Source: Viola odorata (Eukaryota > Streptophyta > Magnoliopsida > Malpighiales > Violaceae). From it: a stretch of DNA of 64,000 bases. A program made the translations under genes and the position numbers. The DNA lies in assembly GCA_963691705.1 (NCBI GenBank), contig OY829537.1, positions 74,359,352 through 74,423,351 on the forward strand. The letters are read 5' to 3'. Positions 1 through 10,479 of the stretch are shown piece by piece. The notes under the pieces were generated by a model. The model was not told where the DNA came from. It saw only the letters and a program-made list of their open reading frames with translations, and ran no database searches. Within the stretch, counting starts at the first letter, position 1. Each line of letters starts with the position of its first letter.

Positions 1-287
1 AATTTTCCTATATTGATCGTGGTTGCACTTTCTTTCACTTTTTCGGTCGAAATTTTCCCCTCTCCAACTGTCTTCATTGCCACCACACCCAAATCACACA
101 AAAACTCCTCGACATCCATGGAATTATCAAACTCCACAAAACCGTCAGATTGCGCATCCTCCCAGTAATCAACTGTCTCCATTGCCACCACACCCAAATG
201 ACACAAAAACTCCTCGACATCTATGGAATCATCAAACTCCACAAAGTCATCGGATTGTGCATCCTCCTAGTAGTCGACGCTCTCCAT
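1..287 (-). pseudogene. Partial gene with a 35-residue tandem repeat (unrecognised)
   Basis: The minus strand reads from an ATG at 287-285 to the left edge of the window, so the 3' part is missing. The frame holds about two and a half copies of an acidic 35-residue repeat with the signature VEFD-S-DVEEFLC-LGVVAMETVDY. Codon 7 is TAG (269-267); the matching codon in the next repeat is TGG, so this is probably a nonsense mutation, or translation starts at the next repeat's Met. The sequence just upstream (288-600) looks like a plant 5' leader, C/T-rich on the minus strand. I do not recognise the family. A repeat period of exactly 105 bp (35 codons) and synonymous-type differences between copies support past coding on this strand; the plus-strand frames over the same bases are shadows. 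Confidence 0.4.
66..275. repeat. Two-copy 105-bp tandem duplication
   Basis: The block starting AACTGTCTTCATTGCCACCA at 66 recurs at 171 with a period of 105 bp and only scattered substitutions. It underlies the 35-residue protein repeat read on the minus strand. Confidence 0.85.
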
Positions 288-614
288 ATTTCGATGATAG
301 TAAAGTCTCAAACCCTAGAGGGATTTTCACAGATTTTAGAAATTGATCAGAAATTGGGGTAGGAGACCCAGAGAGTAAATGAGAAACAAAAAGAGGTCAT
401 TATCATTTTGAAACATGAAAAAATTGATTTCCTCCCTTTCGATTTTCAATTTCCCACCCATAATCGATGCTTATGGCGAGGAGGAGAGGCGCGAAGGAAA
501 GGAGAAGAGCGTGGAGGGGCAAGGTCATCATCTCACTCCTTAAATAGTCAGAAAAGTAAGAGGTGATAAATAATTCTCCGATTTTTTTAGACTCCTAGAA
601 CGACACTTAATTAA
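288..614 (-). other. Probable upstream leader of the left-edge gene
   Basis: No convincing ORF. Read on the minus strand it is a pyrimidine-rich stretch leading to the ATG at 287, consistent with a promoter or 5' UTR. It ends where the truncated gypsy element begins, with no LTR or primer site between them. Confidence 0.3.
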
Positions 615-1453
615 GTGTGGATGGAGTACAAAATTGGCACCAAGGGTGCGAGTGGTTCAAGTGTACCTCCAAAGGTGAACAGTAGTAATAACAATTCTTC
701 CACGAATCAAGGTGGAACAACAATGAAAGATATTATATGCTTCAAGTGTGTCGGGAGTGGGCATAGACAGGCCGAATGCCCTAATAAATGCATCTTGCTT
801 ATTAAGGACAACGGCGAGCTAGGCTCCGATGAGGATCGCGAGGTAGATGAGCCCAACAGTGAGAAGGAAGAGAGGGAAGTAGATGGTTTGGTTTGGATGA
901 GGATGAGATACTTGAGGCTGATCACGCCCATGCGCTAGTCGTTAGGCGCAATCTAAGTGCCCAAATCAAACCTGAGGTATGTGAGGAGGAGCAAAGGGAA
1001 AACTTATTTCACACCCAATGTTTAGTTGCCAAGAAGGTGTGTTCTATGATCATAGACAACGGGAGTTGTAAGAATTATGCGAGCACCTTATTGGTTCACA
1101 AGTTAGGGCTACCTACTCAAAAGCATCTGAAACCCTACCTTTTGCAATGGATGACCGATGGGAGTGAGTTGAAGGTGACGAAGCAAGTCTTGGTCAATTT
1201 TTCCATTCGTGAATACCACGATGAGATACTTTGTGATGTGGTGCCAATGCAATCGAGTCATATATTGCTTGGGAGGCTGTGGCCATTTGATAGAGAGGCC
1301 AATCACAAAGGGAGGAGCAATCGCTACAAGCTTGTGAAGGATGGGAGAAAATGCACGCTTACTCCTTTGACACCAACTCAAGTCCTTGAGGATCAATTGA
1401 GGTTGGAAAAGTCCTATGCCGAGTTCAAAATTTCAAATAAAATAGAAAAATAA
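615..1453 (+). pseudogene. gag-pro: Gag C-terminus and protease of element 1
   Basis: A CX2CX4HX4C zinc knuckle (CFKCVGSGHRQAEC, about 738-780) marks the end of gag. After a frameshift around 890-938 the frame continues with the pepsin-like protease motif IIDNGSCKN at about 1049-1075 and the ILLGR signature near 1265-1280. The active site reads D-N-G where retroviral proteases have D-S/T-G; the second element here also reads DNG, so this looks like a feature of the family rather than damage. The gag core that lies upstream of the knuckle in complete relatives is missing. Confidence 0.8.
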
Positions 1454-1462
1454 AAAGGAGGG

Positions 1463-2789
1463 TTGAGTGTACGAAAGAAAGAGAGAGAAGGTGAGAAAAA
1501 TAACTCCTATGAAAAGAGTGAGCATGGGAAGAGCGAAAGAGAAAAAAACAGCTCCCATGAAAAGAGTGACCATGGGAATAGTGAATGTGAGAAAAACAAC
1601 ACGCATGAAAATAACGAGCATACGAGAGGAAAACACATGCATGAAAAGAGTGAGCATGCTAAAATTGGCGTTGTGAGAGGTGAGGAAAATAAAAAGAAAT
1701 TATATGTATACGCTAGAGGGAGAAAAGTGAGGCAAGCGCTTTGTATGCACAAGAATAACTTGGACAACAATCGTCCTTTGATTTTGCTACACTTTAGACC
1801 TTTGTGTCTAAGAGCTTCTAACCCTAACCCCTTAAACTCTTTGAATGTTGGTATTGCGTCTCTTTTGCAGGAATTCAAAGACGTGTTGCCCGATGAGATG
1901 CCACCTAGCTTTCCACCAATTCGTGGTATAGAGCATCAAATTGATTTCGTGCCCGGTTCGACTATTCCAAACCGTCCGGCCTATAGGTGTAAGCACTAAG
2001 ATCACGGCCACTATTCCAAACGAAGGAGCTACAAAGGCAAGTGGATGAATTGCTTGGTTGAGGCTACGTGAGGGAGAGTCTATCTCTATGCGCAGTGCCC
2101 GTGATCTTAGTGCCCAAGAAGGAAGGCACTTAGCGCATGTGTGTTGATTGCTAAGAGGTTAACAAAATAATGGTAAAGTATCGCCACCCTATCCCTAGGT
2201 TAGATGATATGTTGGATGAATTAAGTGGTAGTTAAGTATTTTCTAAAATTGATTTAATGAGTGGTTATCATCAAATTCGTATGAAAGAGGGAGATGAGTA
2301 GAAAACGGCTTTTAAAACCAAGTATGGTTTATATGAATGGACGAATCATGTTCTTAGACACTTTATTGGTAAATATATTATGGTGTATTTCGATGACATA
2401 CTTATTTATAGCAAGTCAATGAGTGAGCATGTTTCGCATCTTATGGATGTATTTTTTACACTACGTGATCAAAAATTATATGCAAAGCTAACCAAGTGCT
2501 CTTTGATTTGGATCAAGTTTCTTTTCTTGGCTTTATTGTGAGTGTAGAAGGTGTAAAGGTGGATGAAGAAAATATCAATGTGATCAAATAGTGGCCTACT
2601 CCTAAAAACGCGAGTGATGTGCGTTCATTTCATAGATTGGCGAGCTTTTATAGGTATTTTGTCAAGTATTTTAGCACCATTGCGGTTCCCTTGAACAAGA
2701 TGACCAAGAAGAATATGGTGTTCAAGTGGGAGCAGCCCCAAGAAGAAGCGTTCCAAATGCTTAAGGATAGGCTTTGCTAAGCGCCTATT
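1463..2789 (+). pseudogene. pol: Protease-RT linker and reverse transcriptase of element 1
   Basis: The segment opens with a charged, repetitive linker (1463-1660) built from HEKSEHGKSE-like repeats, absent at this place in the second element. RT follows: [17 protein letters not shown], then [24 protein letters not shown] and the catalytic YFDDILIYS near 2390-2410. There are several in-frame TAG/TGA/TAA codons, a short insertion near 1985-2020 that shifts the frame, and loss of the block that normally carries the MPFGLTNAP motif (the join is near 2340). RT is therefore inactive. Many stops fit TGG-to-TAG/TGA or CAG-to-TAG changes. Confidence 0.8.
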
Positions 2790-4823
2790 TTGGCCTTACC
2801 GGATTTTGAGAAGGCGTTTGAGGTGGAGTGTGATGCAAGTGGGCTAGGTATTGGAGTTGTGCTTATGCAAGGGAAGAGACCGATAGCCTACTTCAGTGAG
2901 AAGTTGAAGGATGTGCAATTAAGGTACCCTGCCTACGATAAGGAGTTGTATGCACTTATGAGGGCCTTGAAGGTGTGGCAACATTATTTGATGCCGAAGG
3001 AGTTTATTGTGCACACCGATCATCTTAGTTTGAAGTACCTCAAGGGCCAAGGGAAATTGAACAGATGTCGTGCTACTTGGATGGAGTTCATCGAAGCTTT
3101 TCCATATCACATCCAATATAAGCAAGGTAAAGAAAATATAGTGGCCGACGCCCTATCTAGAAGGTACGCACTTCTAACTTCTCTTAGTGCCAAATTGCTT
3201 GGATTTTCTCATATAATTGGACTTTATCCTGATGACGCTGATTTTAGTGATATACATAATACTTGCATGACTAGGAATGAGTCTAAATTTTATAGGCATG
3301 ATGGTTACTTATTTAAGGGTAAGCGCTTATGCGTGCCTCATTGTTCCTTACGTGATTTATTTATTCATGAGTCGCATAATGGTGGATTGATGGGTCACTT
3401 TGGTGTGACTAAAACCCTAGAGGTCCTTAAGGAGCATTTATATTGGTCGCACATGAAGCGCGATGTAGTCTGCATCGTTGCTCATTATATTGTGTGCCGC
3501 AAGGCCAAGTCGAAGGGTGCTAACCATGGTGAGTATATGCCTCTACCGGTTCCTTCCTACCCTTGGACCGATTTGTCCATGGATTTTGTTATGGGTTTGC
3601 CTAAGTCTAGGCATGGGAAGGATAGCATTTTTGTCGTTGTGGATAGATTTTCTAAGATGGTACATTTTATTCCGTGTGCTACTACTCATGATGCGACTTA
3701 TATTGTTGACTTGTTCTTTGAAGAGGTAGTGTGTTTGCATGGTATACCTTTATCTATTGTCAGTGACAGGGATAGCAAGTTCCTTAGCCACTTTTGGCGC
3801 GTTTTATAGAAGAAGCTTGGAACGAAGCTACTGTTTGCTACATCTTATCATCCACAAACCGACGGCCAAACGGAGGTGGTGAATCGAACTCTAGGTTCGT
3901 TATTGTGCACGTTGGTTCATAAGCATGTGTCCATATGGATAGAGTGTCTACCATTTATTGAATTTGCTTACAATCGTTCCATTCATTCTACTACACATTA
4001 TTCTCCTTTTGAGCTTGTTTATGGTTTTAATCCTATGACACCATTGGATTTGATTCCTTTGCCTTTAAGTGATGTTTCTAGCTTAGATGGTACTAAGAAG
4101 GCAGATTTGGTGAAGAAACTACATGAGAAGGCCAAGCTCAACATTGAGTGGATGAATGAGAAGTTGGCGCACAAGAGGAACTTTGGGAGGAAGACTGTCT
4201 CCTTCAATGTTGGTGATTGGGTATGGCTACACTTACGCCGTGAGAGGTTTCCAGCCCAACGTCGTGGAAAGATGGCCGCGAGAGGTGACGGTCCTTTTCA
4301 GATCGTCGAGAAGATCAATAACAATGCTTACAAGCTCAACTTGCTTAGTGAGTATGGTTCCGTGAGTGCAACACTCAATATTTCTAACTTGACGTTGTTT
4401 GATGTAGGGGATGATCTTATTGATGATGTCGTTGGAGCAAATTCGAGGATGAATTCTTTCGAAGGGGGAGGAGATGATGCGGACCCGAACCCTAGCATTG
4501 CAATAAGCCCACACCGTGAAAACCCTAGCACAGGCGCAGGTGAGCACGAAAACCCTAATTTACCGCAAAACCCTAATTTGCCGCTCTTGCCCTTGCCACC
4601 CGTTGGACCAATAACGCGCTCGAGAGCCAAGAAGCTGCAAGAAAAGTTATCCTCACTCATTTACAAGGAGCTTGAGCGTGAGAATAACTTCGAGGAGGTC
4701 GTCCTACTAGAGAAGGCACCAAGACTCATGACACTCCTCATAGCCGCGCAAGGCGCGCCCAATGAGTCCGAGAGAGTAGCATCCGAGCCATCTTGGGCAT
4801 ACAACGACTTCCATGAGCCCTAA
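2790..4823 (+). pseudogene. pol: RNase H, integrase and LTR-encoded tail of element 1
   Basis: One frame is open from 2790 to 4823 except for a TAG at 3807-3809. RNase H is visible as [14 protein letters not shown], the DKELYAL motif and HTDHLSLK. The integrase zinc-binding part has H-H around [14 protein letters not shown] and C-C in the IVCRKAKSK region. The catalytic core keeps D ([11 protein letters not shown]), D ([10 protein letters not shown]) and E ([14 protein letters not shown]). The C-terminal GDWVWLHLR motif is present, then SRMNSFEGGGDDAD, which is encoded by the polypurine tract. The last 116 codons lie inside the 3' LTR and include PPVGPITRSRAKKLQ. Confidence 0.85.
4461..4474 (+). 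promoter_or_regulatory. Polypurine tract of element 1
   Basis: GAAGGGGGAGGAGA abuts the TGATGCGG start of the 3' LTR. It primes plus-strand DNA synthesis and at the same time encodes EGGGD of the polyprotein. Confidence 0.8.
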
Positions 4824-5479
4824 CCTTAATACAAGATAGTTTGGGATGAGACAAGGTTCCTGACTAAGTTTCAAGTCAAATGCTTGAGGGAATTAGGAGA
4901 ACGCCTAAGTCAACCTAGTGGTGCACAAGCTAGGCGTCTAGGCATGCGACTTAGAGGATTCAAGCCCAAACGCATGTTGACCGTGCGTTTCTTTATTTTA
5001 TGACTTACAAGACTTTTATTGTAATTACTTTATTTCATAATTAGAGTAATTGTTCGGATAGAATTCCTATTCTAATCCGATTAGGGCAAGATAAAACTAT
5101 TTAAGAGCCATTTGGCTCATTGTAAGTTTTTTACCCCCGAATTTTGATATTTTAATGGCTATGTCATGCGAGATGATTCTCCAAACCATTCATGCATGAA
5201 CGTTGTCTTCAATTAAGTCTGAACACTCGGTTGATTCTCAAGTAAAACCTAAAAGTTCAAACACTTGTGTCGTTTCCCCTAGATTGATATTCACAAGTTG
5301 AATATAGGTCTAGAACTTGATCAAGAACCCTCACTTGTATCGATTAGGTTGCTTCGCACGGGTTACTAGGAGGTCTAAGTTCGCAAAGATGAGTCTATCT
5401 ATTCCGCATCCGAAATCCAAACTTCGAACAATGATCACAAATTCACCTGCTACGTACCTACACACCTAGGATCGTATCA
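4475..5479 (+). repeat. 3' LTR of element 1
   Basis: The LTR is 1005 bp, starts TGATGCGGACCC and ends GGATCGTATCA, so its termini are TGAT...ATCA. These ends match those of the second element's LTR (TGATGCGAACCC...GATCGTATCA, read on its own strand). The first 349 bp are coding. No 5' partner is in the window. Confidence 0.8.
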
Positions 5480-5890
5480 CATAACCTCAGTATCCATTGG
5501 TATATTTGCCAGCCACAGAAACTGACTCATTTCCATAAAACTAACCAACAAGTTCATAACTTCAATTACCCATTTCACTTTAGCTAATCTCTTAGCGAAT
5601 AGATTTTGAACAGAAACGGTAAGTAGGACTCACAAGCATATCCAAACATCATTCTATACAACCGTAAAAACCTCAGTCATTTATTTCATTCTATAAACCT
5701 CAACCAAAACACACCAGAAACGCATATTTCTCCACATACACAAAATAGAACACTCATTTAACACTAAAACTACAAGGTTCACCATCAAAGCACAAGGAAG
5801 ACTTAAAAAATAATTCTTTCCTCCAATCAGACAAATTAATCTAGAAGCATAAGCCTATATACACACAAAACACAGTCATAAACACACACA
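5480..5890. other. Intergenic or transposon interior, no gene seen
   Basis: A/C-rich sequence between the LTR of element 1 and the host-like fragment. No coding frame, TIR or repeat was recognised. Confidence 0.5.
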
Positions 5891-6300
5891 TCAGTGAAAT
5901 GAAAACCTATCTTTAACACTAATTTGAAGAGAGAGTGAACGAAGAAGATGTTTTAAGCTAGTTTGAAGAGATTTCACATACGGGGTGTTTGCTATTCTGT
6001 TGCTGTAATTGAGTAGCGATTCAGGAGAGTTGAGTGGAGGGTTGTTACTGATCAAGATGAGGCGTGAGATTCCAAGAGAGGAGAGAAGGAGCTGGAGGTG
6101 GCCCAATTCAATGGAGAAAACCCAATCGGGTTCGCGGTTTAGAGGGACGAAGAGAGCAGCGACAAGGGGCTGGGAAGGGAAATGATGGATGGGTGAGTCT
6201 AGAATGGCGACGCGGAGGAGGTGGGTTGGAAGTGAAGGGTGAGGGATAGTGAAGGAGATGAAATGAGAAGGAAGGATGGAGACGCCAGAGAGAGGGAGGA
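5891..6300 (-). pseudogene. Host-like coding fragment, possibly methyltransferase-related
   Basis: A stop-free minus-strand frame encodes a compositionally normal segment with PLVAALFVPLNREPDWVFS, IELGHLQLLLSS and LGISRLILISNN-like blocks. From memory this resembles the N-terminal part of a plant family of SAM-dependent methyltransferase-like proteins, but I cannot check it. Only a fragment is present: it has no start codon of its own (the open frame runs on into hAT-like terminal repeats and the neighbouring LTR), and it ends with a stop at 5891-5893. It may be transposon-captured or an old host exon. Confidence 0.35.
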
Positions 6301-6319
6301 GAAGCGTGAAAGTGGAAAA

Positions 6320-6409
6320 AAAATCAAAAAATAGGTTATACCCGTTTGGTATTTTGCGGATACCATACCCAATTATACCCGCAATCATAAATACGGGTAT
6401 TACCCATAC
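6320..6409. mobile_element. hAT-like terminal region, left of the insertion
   Basis: Short inverted GGGTAT/ATACCC motifs crowd this stretch and continue after the inserted LTR element at 12749-12840, which ends in GGGTACCCATCGCCATCCCTG. On the minus strand that end reads CAGGGATGGCGATGGG, a form typical of plant hAT termini. The second end was not found. Confidence 0.45.
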
Positions 6410-6797
6410 TGATACGATCCTCGCTAGGCTTGGATCGATGCTCCTGTTGCGATCGTTGTTCAAGGATGGACTTTGTGCGGAAATACTTGAATTGAACCCA
6501 AACGTGCGCTGACCCTGCTAAGTCTTGATGCCTAGCCAACCCAGCTACGCGAATGAGGATCTTGATCGAACTCCTAACCCTCTAACCAGCACTTGGTTAG
6601 CAACCTAGGCAATCGAGCAATGGGGGTGAACTTTCGATTTACTTGATATGCTCTTCGAGTGTTCGGACTCATCATGTAGGAACAAAGAAAGCTGGTTGGA
6701 CAGGCGCTTGCTGTGTTGGCGCGTCATCGGGCCAACGGGCGGCAAGGGCACGCGAGAAGGTGCGGCGTGCGTGCGATGCGTACTAGGGTTCGCATCA
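6410..6797 (-). repeat. 3' LTR of element 2, internally deleted
   Basis: 6410-6672 matches 11812-12074 and 6673-6797 matches the end of the other LTR, from about 12617. About 540 bp present in the 5' LTR are therefore missing. The deletion removes most of the LTR-encoded polyprotein tail, and the frame now stops at 6605. Confidence 0.9.
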
Positions 6798-7135
6798 GTC
6801 CCTCCGTCTTCAAGAGGATTCGTCCTCGAATCCGAGTCTTCCTCATCATCTTCCACCCAATCACACAAACTTAAATCGGAGATGTTGAAGGTAGTACTTG
6901 CGGATCCATAGTCGCTAGGAAGGTCGAGGACATAGGCATTATTATTGATTTTCTCCACGATCAAAAATGGGCCATCTCCTCTTGCGGAAATTTTGTGACG
7001 CCTCAAGGCTGGAAATCTTTCCTTCCTTAAATGTAGCCAAACCCAATCGCCTACTTTGAAAGATGCGGTCGCTCTTCCTTGATTTTTCATGTGGACCAAG
7101 CGCTCATTCATCTTCTCTATATTTTTCTTGGTCTG
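6605..7135 (-). pseudogene. pol: Integrase C-terminal domain and tail of element 2
   Basis: This segment follows the TAG at 7136-7138 in the same frame. It carries the GDWVWLHLRKERFPALRR motif of the integrase C-terminus, FLIVEKINNNAYVLDLP, and the acidic SRTNPLEDGG stretch that overlaps the polypurine tract. It then enters the LTR and reads PPVGPMTRQHSKRLSNQLS. The end of the frame is altered by the LTR deletion. The undeleted version of the tail can be read in the 5' LTR at 12743-12329, giving about 130 LTR-encoded codons. Confidence 0.8.
6798..6811 (-). promoter_or_regulatory. Polypurine tract of element 2
   Basis: On the minus strand GAAGACGGAGGGAC directly precedes the LTR start TGATGCGAACCC. 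It encodes EDGGT of the polyprotein, the same dual use as in element 1. Confidence 0.75.
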
Positions 7136-7810
7136 CTAATGAATCTTTTTCACCGCTGCTGCCTTTACGTCTCCATCTAAACTCACGGCATCTTGCAAAG
7201 GTAAAGGTGCTAAGTCCAGCGGCGTCAAAGGATTGAAGCCGTAGACTATCTCGAAAGGTGAAAACCCAGTGCTAGAATGCGTAGCTCGATTGTAGGCAAA
7301 TTCCATAAAGGGTAGTTGATCATCCCACTTGGTCACATGTTTGCCTACCAACGCTCTCAATAAGGACCCGACTGTGCGGTTTACTACTTCTGTTTGTCCG
7401 TCTGTTTGAGGATGGCAAGAAGTCGAAAAGAGTAGCTTAGTCCCCAAACGTCGCCATAACACTCGCCAAAAATGGCCAAGAAATTTTCTGTCTCGGTCAC
7501 TTACAATGCTTGCGGGCATCCCATGTAAGCGAACAATTTCCTTGAAAAATAAGTTGGCGATGTAGCTTGCGTCGTTGCTTGTGGTGCACGGTATAAAGTG
7601 TGCCATCTTCGAAAATCTGTCCACAACAACGAAGATGCAATCCTTCCCTTTCCATGATTTCGACAACCCAACCATAAAGTCCATCGAGATGTCTGTCCAA
7701 GGGTGCGAAGGAATGGGTAGAGGCATGTACTCACCGTGACTTGCAACCTTTGATTTGGCCTTGCGACATGTAATACACCAAGCCACAATGCGTATCACGT
7801 CCCTTTTCAT
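7136..7810 (-). pseudogene. pol: Integrase zinc-binding end and catalytic core of element 2
   Basis: The frame is displaced from the RT frame by a small indel near 7807-7830; the junction is visible as the same H-H/C-C zinc-binding domain split between two frames. It contains [10 protein letters not shown], the first catalytic Asp ([11 protein letters not shown]), the second ([10 protein letters not shown]) and the Glu ([14 protein letters not shown]), so the D,D-35-E triad is complete. It ends at a TAG (7138-7136) that interrupts an otherwise continuous frame to the C-terminal domain. Confidence 0.85.
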
Positions 7811-9813
7811 ATGTGGCCAGTAAAAATGCCCTTTAATATCTCAAGGGTCTTTGTAACTCCGAAGTGTCCCATAAGTCCACCACTGTGCGACTCTAAGACA
7901 AGTAATTCTCGCATCGAACAATGCGGAACGCACAACCTCTTGTGCTTAAACAGATACCCTTCATGCTGAAAATACTTAGACCCATGTGTCGTCATGCATG
8001 TCGAGTAGATCTCTCCAAAATCAAAATCAAGAGGGTAGAGAGAAATTATGTGCGCAAACCCTAAAAGTTTCGCACTAAGGGAAGAGATGAGGGCATACCG
8101 TCTAGACAATGCGTCGGCTACGATATTCTCCTTTCCTTGCTTATATTGGATGTGGTACGGGAAGGCTTCTATGAATTCCATCCAGGTTGCGTGTCTCCTA
8201 TTCAATTTCCCTTGTCCCTTCAGATACTTCAAGCTAAGGTGATCGGTGTGCACTAGGAACTCTCGCGGCATAAGGTAGTGATGCCAAACCTCTAAGGCGC
8301 GCATGAGCGCATACAGTTCCTTGTCATAAGTTGGGTACCGAAGCTGTGCATCTTTTAATTTCTCACTGAAGAACGCAATCGGCCTCTTCTCTTGCATCAG
8401 AACTGCTCCAATGTTGATGCCACTTGCATCGCATTCCACTTCGAAAGCCTTTTCGAAATTAGGCAATGCTAAAACAAGCGCGGTGCATAGCCTCTCTTTA
8501 AGCATTTGAAACGCTTGTTCCTGCGACTGCTCCCATGTGAAGGGCACTCCCTTCTTGGTCAATTCATTCAAAGGTGCTGCTACAGTGCTGAAATCCTTGA
8601 CAAAGCGCCTATAAAAGCTCGCTAAGCCATGGAACGAACGTATGTCACTCACGTTCTTTGGTGTAGGCCACTCTTGGATGGCTTTGATCTTTTCTTCATC
8701 GACCTTGACGCCTTCCACACTCACAATGAACCCTAGAAAACTGACTTGCTTAAGCGCGAATGAGCACTTACTCGCCTTAGCATATAGTTGTTGCTCACGT
8801 AGGGATAAGAACACTTGGCGTAGGTGCGCGCCATGTTCTTCAAGTGACCTGCTATAAACGAGGATGTCATCAAAGTACACCACTACGAACTTGCCAATGA
8901 ACCGCCGTAACACATGGTTCATAAGTCTCATGAAGGTGCTTGGTGCGTTTGTCAAGCCGAAAGGCATGACCATCCACTCGTAAAGACCATGCTTGGTCTT
9001 AAACGTTGTCTTCCATTCGTCCCCTTCCTTCATTCTGATTTGATGGTAGCCACTCATAAGATCTATCTTCGAGAAGATTTGGCTGTCACTCAATTCGTCT
9101 AACATGTCATCTAGCCTCAGAATGGGATGTCGATACTTGATTGTGATCTTGTTCACGGCCCTACAGTCCACACACATTCGCCATGTACCATCCTTTTTAG
9201 GCACAAGGATAACAGGCACGGCGCAAGGGGAAAGACTTTCTCGCACATACCCACGGCTCAATAAGTCATCCACTTGCCGCTGTAACTCTTTTGTCTCTTC
9301 GGGATTACTTCTATAAGCTGGCCAATTCGGAATTGTGGAGCCTGGAACAAAGTCTATTTGGTGCTCGATCCCTCGGATTGGAGGCAAACCCGCGGGCATC
9401 TCATCGGGTAATACATCCGCGAATTCTTCCAATAACTCGGAGATAATAGGTGGGGCAGAATTTGTAGATGAAGAAGAAGTGAGACAGTAAGGCTTGAAGC
9501 GAAGTAGAATCAAAGGCTTACTTGATTCGTAATTAGAATTGCGCATGGTAAGTGCTCGCCGAAGATCCTTCCCTTTGGCGTAGAGACTTATCTTCTTTCT
9601 GCCAATCTTTACTTCGCTTGGGCTATTCTTGTCTTCTTCTTCACTTTCTTTGAGCTTCTTAGCAATTTCCCACTCGGCATGGGCTTTCCCGAGCCATTGT
9701 TCATCTTCGAACACTTGTGCTGGAGTCAAAGGCGCAAGTGAGTACTTCTTGCCGTCTTTGACTAGCTTGTACTTGTTGGTTCGGCCATCATGTACGGCTG
9801 ATCTATCAAATTT
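7811..9813 (-). pseudogene. pol: Reverse transcriptase, RNase H and integrase N-terminus of element 2
   Basis: A 640-residue open stretch (9729-7807) with no internal stop. RT motifs: [49 protein letters not shown] and the active-site YFDDILVYS. The connection region [20 protein letters not shown] leads to RNase H ([46 protein letters not shown]). The integrase HH motif ([17 protein letters not shown]) closes it. Wording and order match the CRM-like group of chromoviruses. In frame with gag upstream; separated from the protease part by a TGA at 9814-9816 at a position that is probably Trp. Confidence 0.9.
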
Positions 9814-10479
9814 TCATGGTCGTCCCAACAGAATATGACTCGCATGCATAGGCACTATGTCGCAAAGGATCTCATCCTTGTACCTCCCAATTGCGAATGA
9901 GACGAGTGCTTGCTGGCTTACTTTAATGGCACTGCCATTATTCATCCACTGTAGCGAATATGGCCTTGGATGGCGTATGGTAGTCAGTCCCAACTTCTGA
10001 ACTAACATTGTGCTCACGCAATTAGTGCAACTCCCGTTGTCTATGATCATGGAGCACCCTGTTTTGTTGACAACGCAACGGGTGTGAAACAAGTTTTCCC
10101 GCTGCTCGTCTCCATGCGCCTCTTCTTTGACTTGCGCGCTAAGACTGTGCCTCGTCACTAAGGACAATGAGTTGATCACAACTTTGTCTGAGTCACTGTC
10201 CTCGTTAGCGCCTTCATTGTCCCTTTCAATCTCTTGCTCATCATCGGATGCTAGCTCACCATCCTCGCGTATTAAGAGAAAACGCTTGTTAGGGCAATCA
10301 GCTTGCCTGTGTCCCCGTCCCGAGCACTTGAAACACACTATATCTTTAGTAGAGGGCCTATTCGGAGCTGTGTTGGCACTGCTGTTGGGTGTCTTAGGCG
10401 GATTGGTGCCGCTGCTGGGCCCCTTGTAATCATACGGCAAGACTTTAGGCGGTGCACGGACCCCTTTGTCTTCCCTGCT
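9814..10479 (-). pseudogene. gag-pro: Zinc knuckle and protease of element 2
   Basis: In the same frame as gag, after a TAG at 10480-10482. The nucleocapsid knuckle CFKCSGRGHRQADC lies near 10340-10300, followed by an acidic linker. The protease shows MIIDNGSCTNCVS at about 10050-10010 and ILLGRP just before a TGA at 9816-9814, which interrupts the frame at the start of the protease-RT linker. Element 1 shares the DNG active-site variant. Confidence 0.85.

Larger units (their letters stand above)
615..5479 (+). mobile_element. CRM-like Ty3/gypsy chromovirus, 5'-truncated (element 1)
   Basis: Domains run in Ty3/gypsy order: gag zinc knuckle, aspartic protease, reverse transcriptase, RNase H, integrase. 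A polypurine tract and a 3' LTR (4475-5479) follow. The 5' LTR, primer site and N-terminal gag are absent from the window, so the left end is truncated near 600. The reading frame runs through the polypurine tract into the LTR, and the wording of the RT, RNase H and C-terminal tail matches the second element at 6410-12743; I assign both to the CRM-like clade from family knowledge. Many in-frame stops, at least one frameshift and a deletion in RT show that the copy is dead. Confidence 0.85.

Noticed and set aside
1433..1878. Minus-strand ORFs rich in Phe/Leu/Ser
   Set aside because: Shadows of the charged linker repeats of element 1 on the plus strand.
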